Positions 57,129 through 64,000 of a DNA stretch of 64,000 nt are shown here, one piece after another (position 1 is the stretch's first letter; each line of letters starts with the position of its first letter). The stretch is from Streptomyces fildesensis (lineage in GTDB: Bacteria > Actinomycetota > Actinomycetes > Streptomycetales > Streptomycetaceae): assembly GCF_016107395.1 (NCBI RefSeq), contig NZ_JAAIKO010000001.1, positions 310,001 to 374,000 of the forward strand, read 5' to 3'. A model generated the notes under the pieces. The model saw nothing but the letters and a program-made list of their open reading frames with translations. It was not told the DNA's origin and made no database searches. The translations under genes and the position numbers were made by a program.

Positions 57129-58028
57129 TCACCCATTCCCCATGATCTGGTTGAAGTTGATCTGAGAACCCATGATCGTGCCGGTGAGCAGCAGGATCAT
57201 GGTCGCGGGCACGAGCAACGTGGTGATCACGCCTGTGGCTTTGGGCACTGCTCTCGCCGCTCGCCGACGGGCGTTCTGCGCTTCGGTCCTGCGCATGTCC
57301 TGGGCTATCTGCAGAAGGGTGCGGGCGATCGGTGCGCCCAGCTCTTCGCCTTGCTGCAAAGTGCTCACGAATTGGCTTACCTGATCGCTTCGATTTCGCT
57401 TCCGCAATTGATCGAAAGCGTCGCGACGGCTCACCCCGACATCCATCTGCCGCAGCGCAATGCGGATCTCGTCCGACCACGGTCCCTTGTAGACCGTGTT
57501 GACGCGCTCCAGTGCCTGACGGAAGCCGAGACCCGCGCTCACCACCACCGCCAGCACGTCCAGGAAGTCGGGGAGGGTGCGCTCGATGTCGTCGCGGCGT
57601 TTGCGGACCGCGAGCCAGAGGCCGAGGTCGGCCCAGCCCCATGCGTAGCCGACCAGAATCAGCGCCAGGAACCAGTGGCCGCTCGTGAGGAGAGCGAAGG
57701 CCGCCAGCCCGCCCAGCGCCCCGTACACCGCCCGCCGCGCCGCATACCGTTCCACCGTCAACCCGTGCGGGTGGCCCGCGTGGTCGATCTTCATGCGCAT
57801 TTTGGCGACGCGGGCGGGGCCCATCCAGCGGATCACCATCGGGGACCAGCGCATGCCGAGTTGGTCGACGGCGTTGCCGGTGCGGGTGGTTCGGGTGCGG
57901 CCTACTTCCAGGGCGAGCATCAGGTCGTCGGGGAGCTTGGCGTCGGAGCGCAGGAGGGCGATCGCGTGGACCACGCCGACCGCGCACAGTGCCAGGGCGA
58001 GGGCCAGCCCGAGGCCGATCATCACCAT
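57129..58028 (-). CDS. tadC: Tad secretion inner-membrane protein TadC (T2SS F family)
   Basis: 299 residues from ATG 58028. One N-terminal helix, a cytoplasmic stretch, two helices (about 105-150), the T2SSF domain (DFLDVLAVVVSAGLGFRQAL, VSQFVSTLQQGEELGAPIA) and a C-terminal helix (LLVPATMILLLTG). TadC and TadB form the membrane platform moved by the TadA ATPase. It starts 29 bases after tadB ends. Confidence 0.9.
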   Translation of the reverse strand: MVMIGLGLALALALCAVGVVHAIALLRSDAKLPDDLMLALEVGRTRTTRTGNAVDQLGMRWSPMVIRWMGPARVAKMRMKIDHAGHPHGLTVERYAARRAVYGALGGLAAFALLTSGHWFLALILVGYAWGWADLGLWLAVRKRRDDIERTLPDFLDVLAVVVSAGLGFRQALERVNTVYKGPWSDEIRIALRQMDVGVSRRDAFDQLRKRNRSDQVSQFVSTLQQGEELGAPIARTLLQIAQDMRRTEAQNARRRAARAVPKATGVITTLLVPATMILLLTGTIMGSQINFNQIMGNG

Positions 58029-58056
58029 GAGCAGCTCACCCCTTTCATCAGTCGAT

Positions 58057-58995
58057 TCAGACGTCGATCCGGGACATCCGGCGGATCATCCAGAAGCCCA
58101 CCACGTACAGGCCCAGCGAGATCAGCACGCAGATGCGCCCGAGGTTGGAGCCGGTCATCGCGCTCAGCGAGCCCGGCATGATCTGGTTCAGCAGGAACAG
58201 CGAGCCGATGCCGATGACGGGGACGGCGTACGCGGTGACCGTGACCTGCGACATCTGGGTGCGGATCTCCCGCCGGGTCTCCTTGCGCTCCTCCAGCGTG
58301 ACCGTCAGGTTGCGGAGCGACTCGACGACGGAACCGCCCGCGCGGCTCGACAGGACAAGGGTGGAGACCAGGACGATGAGCTCGCGGCTGGGCAGGCGTT
58401 CCTGGAGTTCGGCCAGCGCGTCCTCGACGGAGTGGCCCATCGCCATCGCGTCGGCGACCTTCTTGAGCTCCTCGCCCGCCGGCGCCTCCAGCTCGTCCGC
58501 CGCCATGCCGACCGCGGTGCGCAGCGCGAGGCCGGCCTGGGTGGCGTTGGCCAGGACGCGGGCCAGTTCGGGTAGTTGGGCGATGAAGCGTTCGGTGCGG
58601 ACGCGGCGGCGCCACTCCAGGAAGGAGTACGCGGACCAGAACGCGAGGATCCCGGCGATCGGCCCGAAGAACGGGGCGAGGACGACGTCGGCGACGAGCC
58701 AGGCGCCGCCGACCAGGCCGACGGCCGCCGCGGTGAACTGGCCGGGGGTGAGGTCGGTGCCGGTGGCCGCGAGGCGGCCGGCGAGCCGGCGGCCCCAGCC
58801 GGTGGCGCGCACCCGGCGGTCCAGGGCGGCGAAGGGGACATGCCGCCCGGCGCCCGACCCCAGCTCGCCCGCGAGGCGTTCGACGAGGGCGGCGCGTTCG
58901 GCGCGGCCGCCGGACCAGGCGTGCAGGCCCCAGACACCCAGCGTCAGGGCGAGCAGGGTGGCTCCGATGACGATCAGCGGGAGCTGGTCGCTCAC
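58057..58995 (-). CDS. tadB: Tad secretion inner-membrane protein TadB (T2SS F family)
   Basis: 312 residues from GTG 58995, overlapping the tadA stop as GTGA. It has one N-terminal helix, two central helices, the T2SSF core (ELARVLANATQAGLALRTA, IVLVSTLVLSSRAGGSVVES) and a final helix pair. It is paralogous to TadC and co-translated with the ATPase. Confidence 0.92.
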   Translation of the reverse strand: MSDQLPLIVIGATLLALTLGVWGLHAWSGGRAERAALVERLAGELGSGAGRHVPFAALDRRVRATGWGRRLAGRLAATGTDLTPGQFTAAAVGLVGGAWLVADVVLAPFFGPIAGILAFWSAYSFLEWRRRVRTERFIAQLPELARVLANATQAGLALRTAVGMAADELEAPAGEELKKVADAMAMGHSVEDALAELQERLPSRELIVLVSTLVLSSRAGGSVVESLRNLTVTLEERKETRREIRTQMSQVTVTAYAVPVIGIGSLFLLNQIMPGSLSAMTGSNLGRICVLISLGLYVVGFWMIRRMSRIDV

Positions 58996-60329
58996 TTGGC
59001 CTCCCGGATGTCGAGTTCCAGTTCGCTGGAGCCGACGCCGAAGGCGGCCGGGACGTGTTCACCAGCCAGGTACAGGCGCTCCGCCAGCTCGCGGGGCAGC
59101 GGGTGGTGCTCGTACCAGCCGCGCACGATGCGGTCCGCACCGAGCGGCTCGGCGCGGAAGCGGGTGGCGCTGGTGAGCCGGAAGACGTCACGGCCGCGGG
59201 AGGAGAGCATGGCGATCTCGACGATGCGGCGGGTGCCGTCGACATGCCGGGTGAGCTGCACGAGCACGTCCACCGCGCTGTTGATCTGGTCGCGCAGCGC
59301 CTCGAAGGGGATCTTGACCTCGCTCATCGAGGCCAGCGTCTGCAGGCGCAGCACCGCGTCCTCGGCCGAGTTGGCGTGGACGGTGGCGAGCGAGCCGTCG
59401 TGGCCGGTGGACATCGCCTGGAGCATGTCGAGGGTCTCGCCGCCGCGGACCTCACCGACGATGATGCGGTCGGGCCGCATGCGCAGGGAGTTGCGTACGA
59501 GGTCGCGGATGGTGATGCGGCCCTCGCCCTCGACGTTCGGCGGCCGGGTCTCCAGCCGGATGACGTGGTCCTGCTGCAGCTGCAGTTCGGCGGCATCCTC
59601 GACGGTGATGATGCGCTCGCCCTCCGGGATCAGCCCGGACAGCGCGTTGAGCAGCGTCGTCTTGCCGGAGCCGGTGCCCCCGCTGACGATGATGTTGCAC
59701 TTCGCGCGGACCAGCGAGGAGAGCAGCATCAGCATGTGCTCGTCGAGGGTGCCGAGGGCTATCAGTTCCTGCAGGGTGTAGGCGCGCGGGAAGCGGCGGA
59801 TGGTGAGCGTCGGGCCGCTCAGCGACAGCGGCGGGATGATGACGTTGACGCGCTCACCGCTCGGCAGGCGCGCGTCGACCATCGGATTGGACTCGTCGAC
59901 CCGGCGGTTGACGGTCGAGACGATGCGTTCGATGGTCTGCAGCAGCTGCTCGGCGGACGAGAAGCGGACGGCCACCTGCTCGACCCGGCCGCCCCGCTCG
60001 ACGTAGATCTTGTCCGGTCCGTTGACCATGATCTCGGTGATGGTCGGGTCTTCGAGGAGCGGTTCGAGGACGCCGAGGCCGAGCGCCTCGTCCACGACGC
60101 GGCGGATGATGCCCGCGCGCTCCTTCGTCGACAGCACCGGGCCCTCGCGGCTGATGATGTGCCCGAGTACCCGTTCCAGCCGGGCCCGCCGCTCGGCGGT
60201 GGCGAGCGCCGACATCTCGGCGAGGTCGATCTCCTGGAGCAGCTTGGTGCGGTAGACGGCCACCATGTGGCCCTCTTGGGTCTGGGGGGTGGCCTCTTCC
60301 GTGACGGCGAGGCGGGCGCGCAGGCTCAT
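58992..60329 (-). CDS. tadA: Tad pilus assembly ATPase TadA/CpaF
   Basis: 445 residues from ATG 60329, overlapping the upstream stop as ATGA. The secretion ATPase motifs are Walker A GGTGSGKTTLLNA, Asp box ITVEDAAELQL, Walker B VGEVRGGETLDML and His box ATVHANSAEDA. The N-terminal domain (ITEIMVNGPDKIYVERGG) is typical of CpaF. It hexamerises and powers pilus extension. Confidence 0.97.
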   Translation of the reverse strand: MSLRARLAVTEEATPQTQEGHMVAVYRTKLLQEIDLAEMSALATAERRARLERVLGHIISREGPVLSTKERAGIIRRVVDEALGLGVLEPLLEDPTITEIMVNGPDKIYVERGGRVEQVAVRFSSAEQLLQTIERIVSTVNRRVDESNPMVDARLPSGERVNVIIPPLSLSGPTLTIRRFPRAYTLQELIALGTLDEHMLMLLSSLVRAKCNIIVSGGTGSGKTTLLNALSGLIPEGERIITVEDAAELQLQQDHVIRLETRPPNVEGEGRITIRDLVRNSLRMRPDRIIVGEVRGGETLDMLQAMSTGHDGSLATVHANSAEDAVLRLQTLASMSEVKIPFEALRDQINSAVDVLVQLTRHVDGTRRIVEIAMLSSRGRDVFRLTSATRFRAEPLGADRIVRGWYEHHPLPRELAERLYLAGEHVPAAFGVGSSELELDIREAK

Positions 60330-60712
60330 GGCGTGGTGTCTTCTTTCGGCATGGTCGCGCTGCGCCGCACCGGACCGAAGATGCTCACGCCGGGGATGAC
60401 GGACGGGATGTTGATGGTGGCGGTCATGGTGACGGAGTCGCCGTCGTCGGAGGCGGGCGAGATGACGGTGCCGTCCCGCAGCCAGTCGCTCACCGCGTTG
60501 CGGCCCGCTTCCCCCGCGTCCGGGTGCGGGGCGCGCAGCGCAGCGGTGCGGGCGGCGGTACGGGCGGCCGTGCCGGCCTGGTTGGCGGCGTACGCGACGA
60601 AGCCGAGCTGGATCCCGGCGAGGGCGATGAGCAGCAGGATCGGCAGGACGCCGAGGAACTCCAGGGACGCCGAACCGCGTTCACGCCACGTACGCGCTCT
60701 GCGCCCGGTCAT
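60326..60712 (-). CDS. TadE-like pseudopilin
   Basis: 128 residues from ATG 60712, overlapping the CpaE-TadE stop as ATGA. ERGSASLEFLGVLPILLLIALAG is the TadE motif with Glu and a hydrophobic helix, split as a prepilin-like segment. The outer part is a small beta-rich domain. It is probably processed and incorporated as a minor pilin. It is the second TadE-like module in succession, following the TadE-like C-terminus of the preceding gene. Confidence 0.9.
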   Translation of the reverse strand: MTGRRARTWRERGSASLEFLGVLPILLLIALAGIQLGFVAYAANQAGTAARTAARTAALRAPHPDAGEAGRNAVSDWLRDGTVISPASDDGDSVTMTATINIPSVIPGVSIFGPVRRSATMPKEDTTP

Positions 60713-62277
60713 CGCTTCGTCTCCTCGTCCACCGTGGACGCGTGGCCGTGCACCGTCAGCGGGAAGTCGATCGCGCCCGGGAACAGGACGGGGACCTGGA
60801 GGTTGACGGTGACGGTGACCTTGCCGTCGCTCCGGTCGACGGTCGTGGTGCCGTTCCACGCGCCCGGCAGGTCCCGCTGTGCCGCCGTCACCGCGTCCGC
60901 GTCCGTGCCCACCGCCGCCGCCCGCGCCGCCTCGTCCGCCGCGTGGCCGGCGAGCGTGAACGTGTAGCCCGCGAGCACCGCCTGCCAGACCAGGATCAGG
61001 GTGATGAGGATGATCGGCGTCATGCCGAGGGTCTCCAGGATCACCTGGCCCCGGTCGTCGCGCAGGCTGCGCCTGCCGCGCCGGGCCGCCTTGGGCAGCG
61101 CGTGGCCGCCGACGGCGAGGCCGAGTTCGGCCGCCAGCGCCCACAGGCCCTGCTTCACGGTGGAGCGGTTGTCGAGGTCGTGGAGGCGTCCCGCGTCGAT
61201 GACGGACTGGAGTTCCTTGAACGCGGCGGGCACGACGGAGGCCGCGACCTTGGTGCCGGTGATGCGGGCGACGAGGGACGGCTGGATCTCGGTGCCGCGC
61301 GTGTAGCGGTTGACGACGGTCGTGGTGTCCTGCGGTTTGCGGATCTGCAGCCGGTCCCACATCCGGACCATGCGCTTGGCCGCGCGGACCGCGACGACGT
61401 CCGGGGTGGTGACCAGCAGCGCCGTGTCGGCGGTCTCGACGGCCACGGCGTTGGCCGTGGTCAGCTGGGTGCCGCAGTCGACGACGACCACTTCGTACCG
61501 CTGCCGGAGTGCGTGCAGGACCAGCCGCACCGACCGGTCCGTGACGTCCTCGCCGCGTTCGCCCTCGCCCGGGGCGAGCAGCAGGGCGGGCCCGGACTCG
61601 TGGACGTACATCGCGTCGTGCAGGACGCGCGACGAGATGTCGGCGATGTCGGCCAGGTCGGCCATCGAGCGGCGGAACTGGACGTCCAGGTACGAGGCGA
61701 TGTCGCCGCCCTGCAGGTCCAGGTCGACGAGGGCGGTGGACCGGCCGGCGGCGTGCGCGGCCAGTGCGAGCTGGATGGCGGTGACGGTGGTGCCGACGCC
61801 GCCCTTCGCACCGGCGACGGCGACGAGGGTGCCGCCGGCCACGGCGGGCAGCGCGCGCTGCGGGCTGAGGTGGCGGCGGACCCCGCCGGCCCAGGCGGCG
61901 GCCGCCTCGACGCGGGCGCCCAACTCGTCGTACGACAGCGGCAGCCCGATGACGCCGCGCGCTCCGGAGTCCATCGCGGCGGAGAGCACGGCCGGGCTCG
62001 GGTCGGCGGTGAGCAGGACGACGCCGACGGCCGGGAAGCGGAGCGCGACCTCCCGTATCAGTTCCAGCGCGGGCATCGGGGTGATGCCGTCGTGCACGAT
62101 GACGACCTCGGGCAGCTCGTCCATCCCCGCCTCGGCGGCCCGGGCGAGGGTGTCGAGCAGCAGCGTGGAGTCGGGCAGTGCGGGGCCCGGTTCCGCGCCG
62201 GGCAGCTGGTGCAGCAGACCGGCCAGTGCGCGGGCGGCATCCGGGTCACTGGTGCCGGACAGGATCCTCACGATCAC
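60709..62277 (-). CDS. CpaE/TadZ-like ATPase fused to a TadE-like pseudopilin
   Basis: 522 residues from GTG 62277, overlapping the cpaB stop; GTG 62271 with AGAGG is an alternative. Residues 1-125 resemble a degenerate receiver domain (VVIVHDGITPMPALEL, VVLLTADPSPAVL). Residues 135-390 are a MinD/ParA-type ATPase with Walker A AGAKGGVGTTVTAIQ and VVVVDCGTQLTTANAV. From about residue 410, after a basic linker (KAARRGRRSLRDDRGQ), comes a TadE segment VILETLGMTPIILITLILVW and an outer domain. TadZ/CpaE localises the pilus machine; fusion to an exported-type helix would tether it to the membrane. The frame is unbroken. Confidence 0.88.
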   Translation of the reverse strand: MIVRILSGTSDPDAARALAGLLHQLPGAEPGPALPDSTLLLDTLARAAEAGMDELPEVVIVHDGITPMPALELIREVALRFPAVGVVLLTADPSPAVLSAAMDSGARGVIGLPLSYDELGARVEAAAAWAGGVRRHLSPQRALPAVAGGTLVAVAGAKGGVGTTVTAIQLALAAHAAGRSTALVDLDLQGGDIASYLDVQFRRSMADLADIADISSRVLHDAMYVHESGPALLLAPGEGERGEDVTDRSVRLVLHALRQRYEVVVVDCGTQLTTANAVAVETADTALLVTTPDVVAVRAAKRMVRMWDRLQIRKPQDTTTVVNRYTRGTEIQPSLVARITGTKVAASVVPAAFKELQSVIDAGRLHDLDNRSTVKQGLWALAAELGLAVGGHALPKAARRGRRSLRDDRGQVILETLGMTPIILITLILVWQAVLAGYTFTLAGHAADEAARAAAVGTDADAVTAAQRDLPGAWNGTTTVDRSDGKVTVTVNLQVPVLFPGAIDFPLTVHGHASTVDEETKR

Positions 62278-62990
62278 CTCTTGCCTCCCGTGTCCCCCGC
62301 CAGGGTGTACGTGCGGTCGACAGCGGCCGGGGCGCTGTCGTCGCCCGGGGCGATCAGCGCCAGCCGGACGTGACGCGCGAAGGACTCGGAGAACGCGACG
62401 CGCTGGGCGTCGGCCGCGTCGAGCGCGAACGTGATCGGCACGCCCTGGGCGGCCTGCCGCTGGGAGTCCTGGCTCTTGTCGAACGCCTTGATCTCGCCGA
62501 CGTCGATGACCCGCGCCCCGGTGACGATGATCTTCGAGACATCGGGGTCGGTGTCCTTCTTGCCCGCGAAGGTGGCGAAGATGTTGACCTTCGACCCCGG
62601 GGTGATCTTCCCGGCGACGCCGGTCTCCGCGTCGATCATGATGGCGATCTCCATCTGGCCGGACTGGAGCACCGGCCTGGCCGCGACCATGCCGGACTCC
62701 AGCAGCGAGCCGCGTTTCAGCGGGATCGCCGCGACCATCCCCTGGACGGAGGCGAGGTCGCGCACGGCGGTGTCGGGAAGCCACTTCTCCGGTATCCGGA
62801 CCTTCTCCAACTGCCCGGACGTCACCGCCGTGTAGGCCGGCACGTCCTTGGTCAGCTGGTAGGCGGTGACCTTCGGGCCGACCTCCGACCGTGCGTTGCC
62901 GATGACCGTGACGACTCCCGCGAAGGCCGCCACCGCGCACAGCACGGAGACCACCAGGAGGACGACACCGCGTCGCTGACGTGAATTCAT
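62274..62990 (-). CDS. cpaB: CpaB/RcpC-like Tad pilus protein (SAF domain)
   Basis: 238 residues from ATG 62990. One N-terminal helix (VVLLVVSVLCAVAAFAGVV) precedes an SAF domain (VTAYQLTKDVPAYTAVTSGQ, AAIPLKRGSLLESGMV) and the RcpC region (DAETGVAGKITPGSKVNIF). In Gram-negatives it supports the secretin; here it probably binds the cell wall or stabilises the pilus channel. It overlaps the CpaE-TadE gene. Confidence 0.9.
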   Translation of the reverse strand: MNSRQRRGVVLLVVSVLCAVAAFAGVVTVIGNARSEVGPKVTAYQLTKDVPAYTAVTSGQLEKVRIPEKWLPDTAVRDLASVQGMVAAIPLKRGSLLESGMVAARPVLQSGQMEIAIMIDAETGVAGKITPGSKVNIFATFAGKKDTDPDVSKIIVTGARVIDVGEIKAFDKSQDSQRQAAQGVPITFALDAADAQRVAFSESFARHVRLALIAPGDDSAPAAVDRTYTLAGDTGGKR

Positions 62991-63002
62991 CGGCAGGCAG
63001 AC

Positions 63003-63944
63003 CTATCGCTTATGGGGTTCGAGCTGGGGGCGGTTGGGGGTGGGCAGCACCCGCGACGGCGGTTCCTGCCGCTGGTGCTGCGGCTGGTACTGCGGCGGGC
63101 GCTGCTGCTGCGGCCGGCGTAACGGCTGCTCCTGGGCCGCGACCTGCTGCGTACGGTCGGAGCGGTCGGCGGCGCGGTCGGCACGGTCGCCGAGCCGCGT
63201 CGAGCAGAAGAGGCACTGGTCGCCGATCACCTCGAGGCCGCACCACGGGCAGGTGTCCCGGCGGACCGACGTGACCAGTTGGTACAGAATGCCGATGTCC
63301 GCGATGTACGCGGTGAACTCGACGAGCCGGCCGGTGCCCCACCACCGCGCCGACCCTTCCGGCAGCGGCACCTCGCGGATGTGCTGGGTGCGCCAGGCGG
63401 CGGCGAGCGGGCCGGTGACCCAGCCGGCGTCGAGGCCGTGCCCGGCGACCGCGAGCTGGGTGAGGAAGCCGGGACCCGGCGGGACGGCGTCGGGACCGGC
63501 CTCGGTCAGCCCCGGCTCCGGGTGGGCCATGACGGCGAAATGCCGCCCGGGGACCAGGGACTTGAAGTGCTTGCCGACGGTGACCGGCACCCGGTCGAGC
63601 TTGCTGACCGAGCCGAGCAGGGCGCCGGAGTACAGGTAGTACGAGAGCAGCCGGGCGGCGCCCGCGAGCACGCCTGGCCCCAGGTCGGTGCCGGCCAGCT
63701 GGCGCAGCTGCTCCCCGAGCAGCGCGGCGGCGAGCGGCGGCAGATCGACGGGGACGATCGCCATCCGGTCCGCTTCCAGCGCGGCACGCACGGTGTGCAG
63801 CCGGCGCCGGCCGGGGTCGGCGGGATCGGGCGAGGCGAGGGCGATGAGGTGCCCGTAGGCGTCGAGCGCCGCGGAGGTGCGCGCGACATGCTGCTCGAGC
63901 GGAAGCGCGAGATCGTCCGCTGTGACCGTTATGACGCTCGACAT
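63003..63944 (-). CDS. Uncharacterised zinc-ribbon protein heading the Tad operon
   Basis: 313 residues from ATG 63944 with AGGAGGG six bases upstream, an ideal ribosome site. No signal or membrane helix is obvious. The first 220 residues are an Ala/Leu-rich globular domain with no recognised family. A four-Cys zinc ribbon follows (CPWCGLEVIGDQCLFC). The tail of about 65 residues is Gln/Pro/Arg-rich. It lies 12 bases before cpaB and probably belongs to the same operon, so it may regulate or scaffold Tad assembly. Function unknown. Confidence 0.82.
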   Translation of the reverse strand: MSSVITVTADDLALPLEQHVARTSAALDAYGHLIALASPDPADPGRRRLHTVRAALEADRMAIVPVDLPPLAAALLGEQLRQLAGTDLGPGVLAGAARLLSYYLYSGALLGSVSKLDRVPVTVGKHFKSLVPGRHFAVMAHPEPGLTEAGPDAVPPGPGFLTQLAVAGHGLDAGWVTGPLAAAWRTQHIREVPLPEGSARWWGTGRLVEFTAYIADIGILYQLVTSVRRDTCPWCGLEVIGDQCLFCSTRLGDRADRAADRSDRTQQVAAQEQPLRRPQQQRPPQYQPQHQRQEPPSRVLPTPNRPQLEPHKR

Positions 63945-64000
63945 CCGCAGCCCTCCTGTCCCGCGCAAGGACCGTTCACCCGCCGGATCGCGTGCGCCAG
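63945..64000. other. Region upstream of the zinc-ribbon gene at the window end
   Basis: 56 bases holding its ribosome site (RNA strand AGGAGGG). Nothing else can be judged here. Confidence 0.4.

Overview
The window is high-GC actinobacterial DNA that reads as a core segment of a Streptomyces chromosome. The evidence is the codon use, the frequent GTG starts with GGAGG-type ribosome sites, the many GTGA/ATGA overlaps, and families that are largely streptomycete (streptophobe, DUF6777, DUF6542, WhiB-like). The order ychF - ppgK - ispH - xseA/xseB - glpX - whiB-like - class I fumarase - fumC - oxyR/ahpC/ahpD - phoH - cis-prenyltransferase also matches, from memory, the conserved streptomycete chromosome core. 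No rRNA, tRNA, CRISPR array or transposase was seen.

Layout. 1-10.3 kb: the end of a DUF4232 lipoprotein gene, an AfsR/SARP-type regulator interrupted by two single-base frameshifts, then a signalling block. That block holds a double-FHA ABC exporter, a small partner with repeated TR[VF] motifs and a Ser/Thr kinase, followed by a streptophobe membrane protein and a membrane-anchored DUF6777 protein. 10.3-17 kb: a segment bounded on both sides by a 16-bp copy of the 3' end of ychF plus adjacent hairpins and CCCAGCA repeats. It holds gene debris, a SWIM-protein/SNF2-helicase operon and a YefM-YoeB toxin-antitoxin pair with a four-box GTAC operator. No integrase is present, so it looks like an old island or a recombination scar.

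17-33.4 kb is housekeeping: ychF, polyphosphate glucokinase, IspH, an APC permease, exonuclease VII, a RutE-like nitroreductase, GlpX, a WhiB-like protein, a DUF1707 protein, both fumarase classes flanking a secreted SGNH-hydrolase/lectin, and a DUF402 protein. 33.5-43.2 kb carries a methyltransferase, a GAF-SpoIIE-HATPase phosphatase, catalase, an SPFH protein with a ribbon-helix-helix partner, and a PadR-controlled ABC exporter. 43.2-45.5 kb is the divergent oxyR / ahpC-ahpD peroxide-defence locus with a recognisable OxyR-type site.

45.5-51.9 kb: an AI-2E family protein, a secreted SLT-domain cell-wall hydrolase behind a long structured leader (candidate c-di-AMP riboswitch), PhoH, a cis-prenyltransferase and an aldo/keto reductase. 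52-64 kb is a Tad/Flp pilus locus mostly on the minus strand: prepilin peptidase, an OmpA-like protein, a lipoprotein, a TadE/G-like protein, Flp pilin, TadC, TadB, TadA/CpaF ATPase, TadE, a CpaE-TadE fusion, CpaB, and a zinc-ribbon protein.

Most candidates for new biology are regulatory or architectural: the ychF-bounded segment, the FHA-exporter/kinase module, the CpaE-TadE fusion, the TadE/G gene with no canonical start, the structured leader, and several operators whose boxes lie one helical turn apart.
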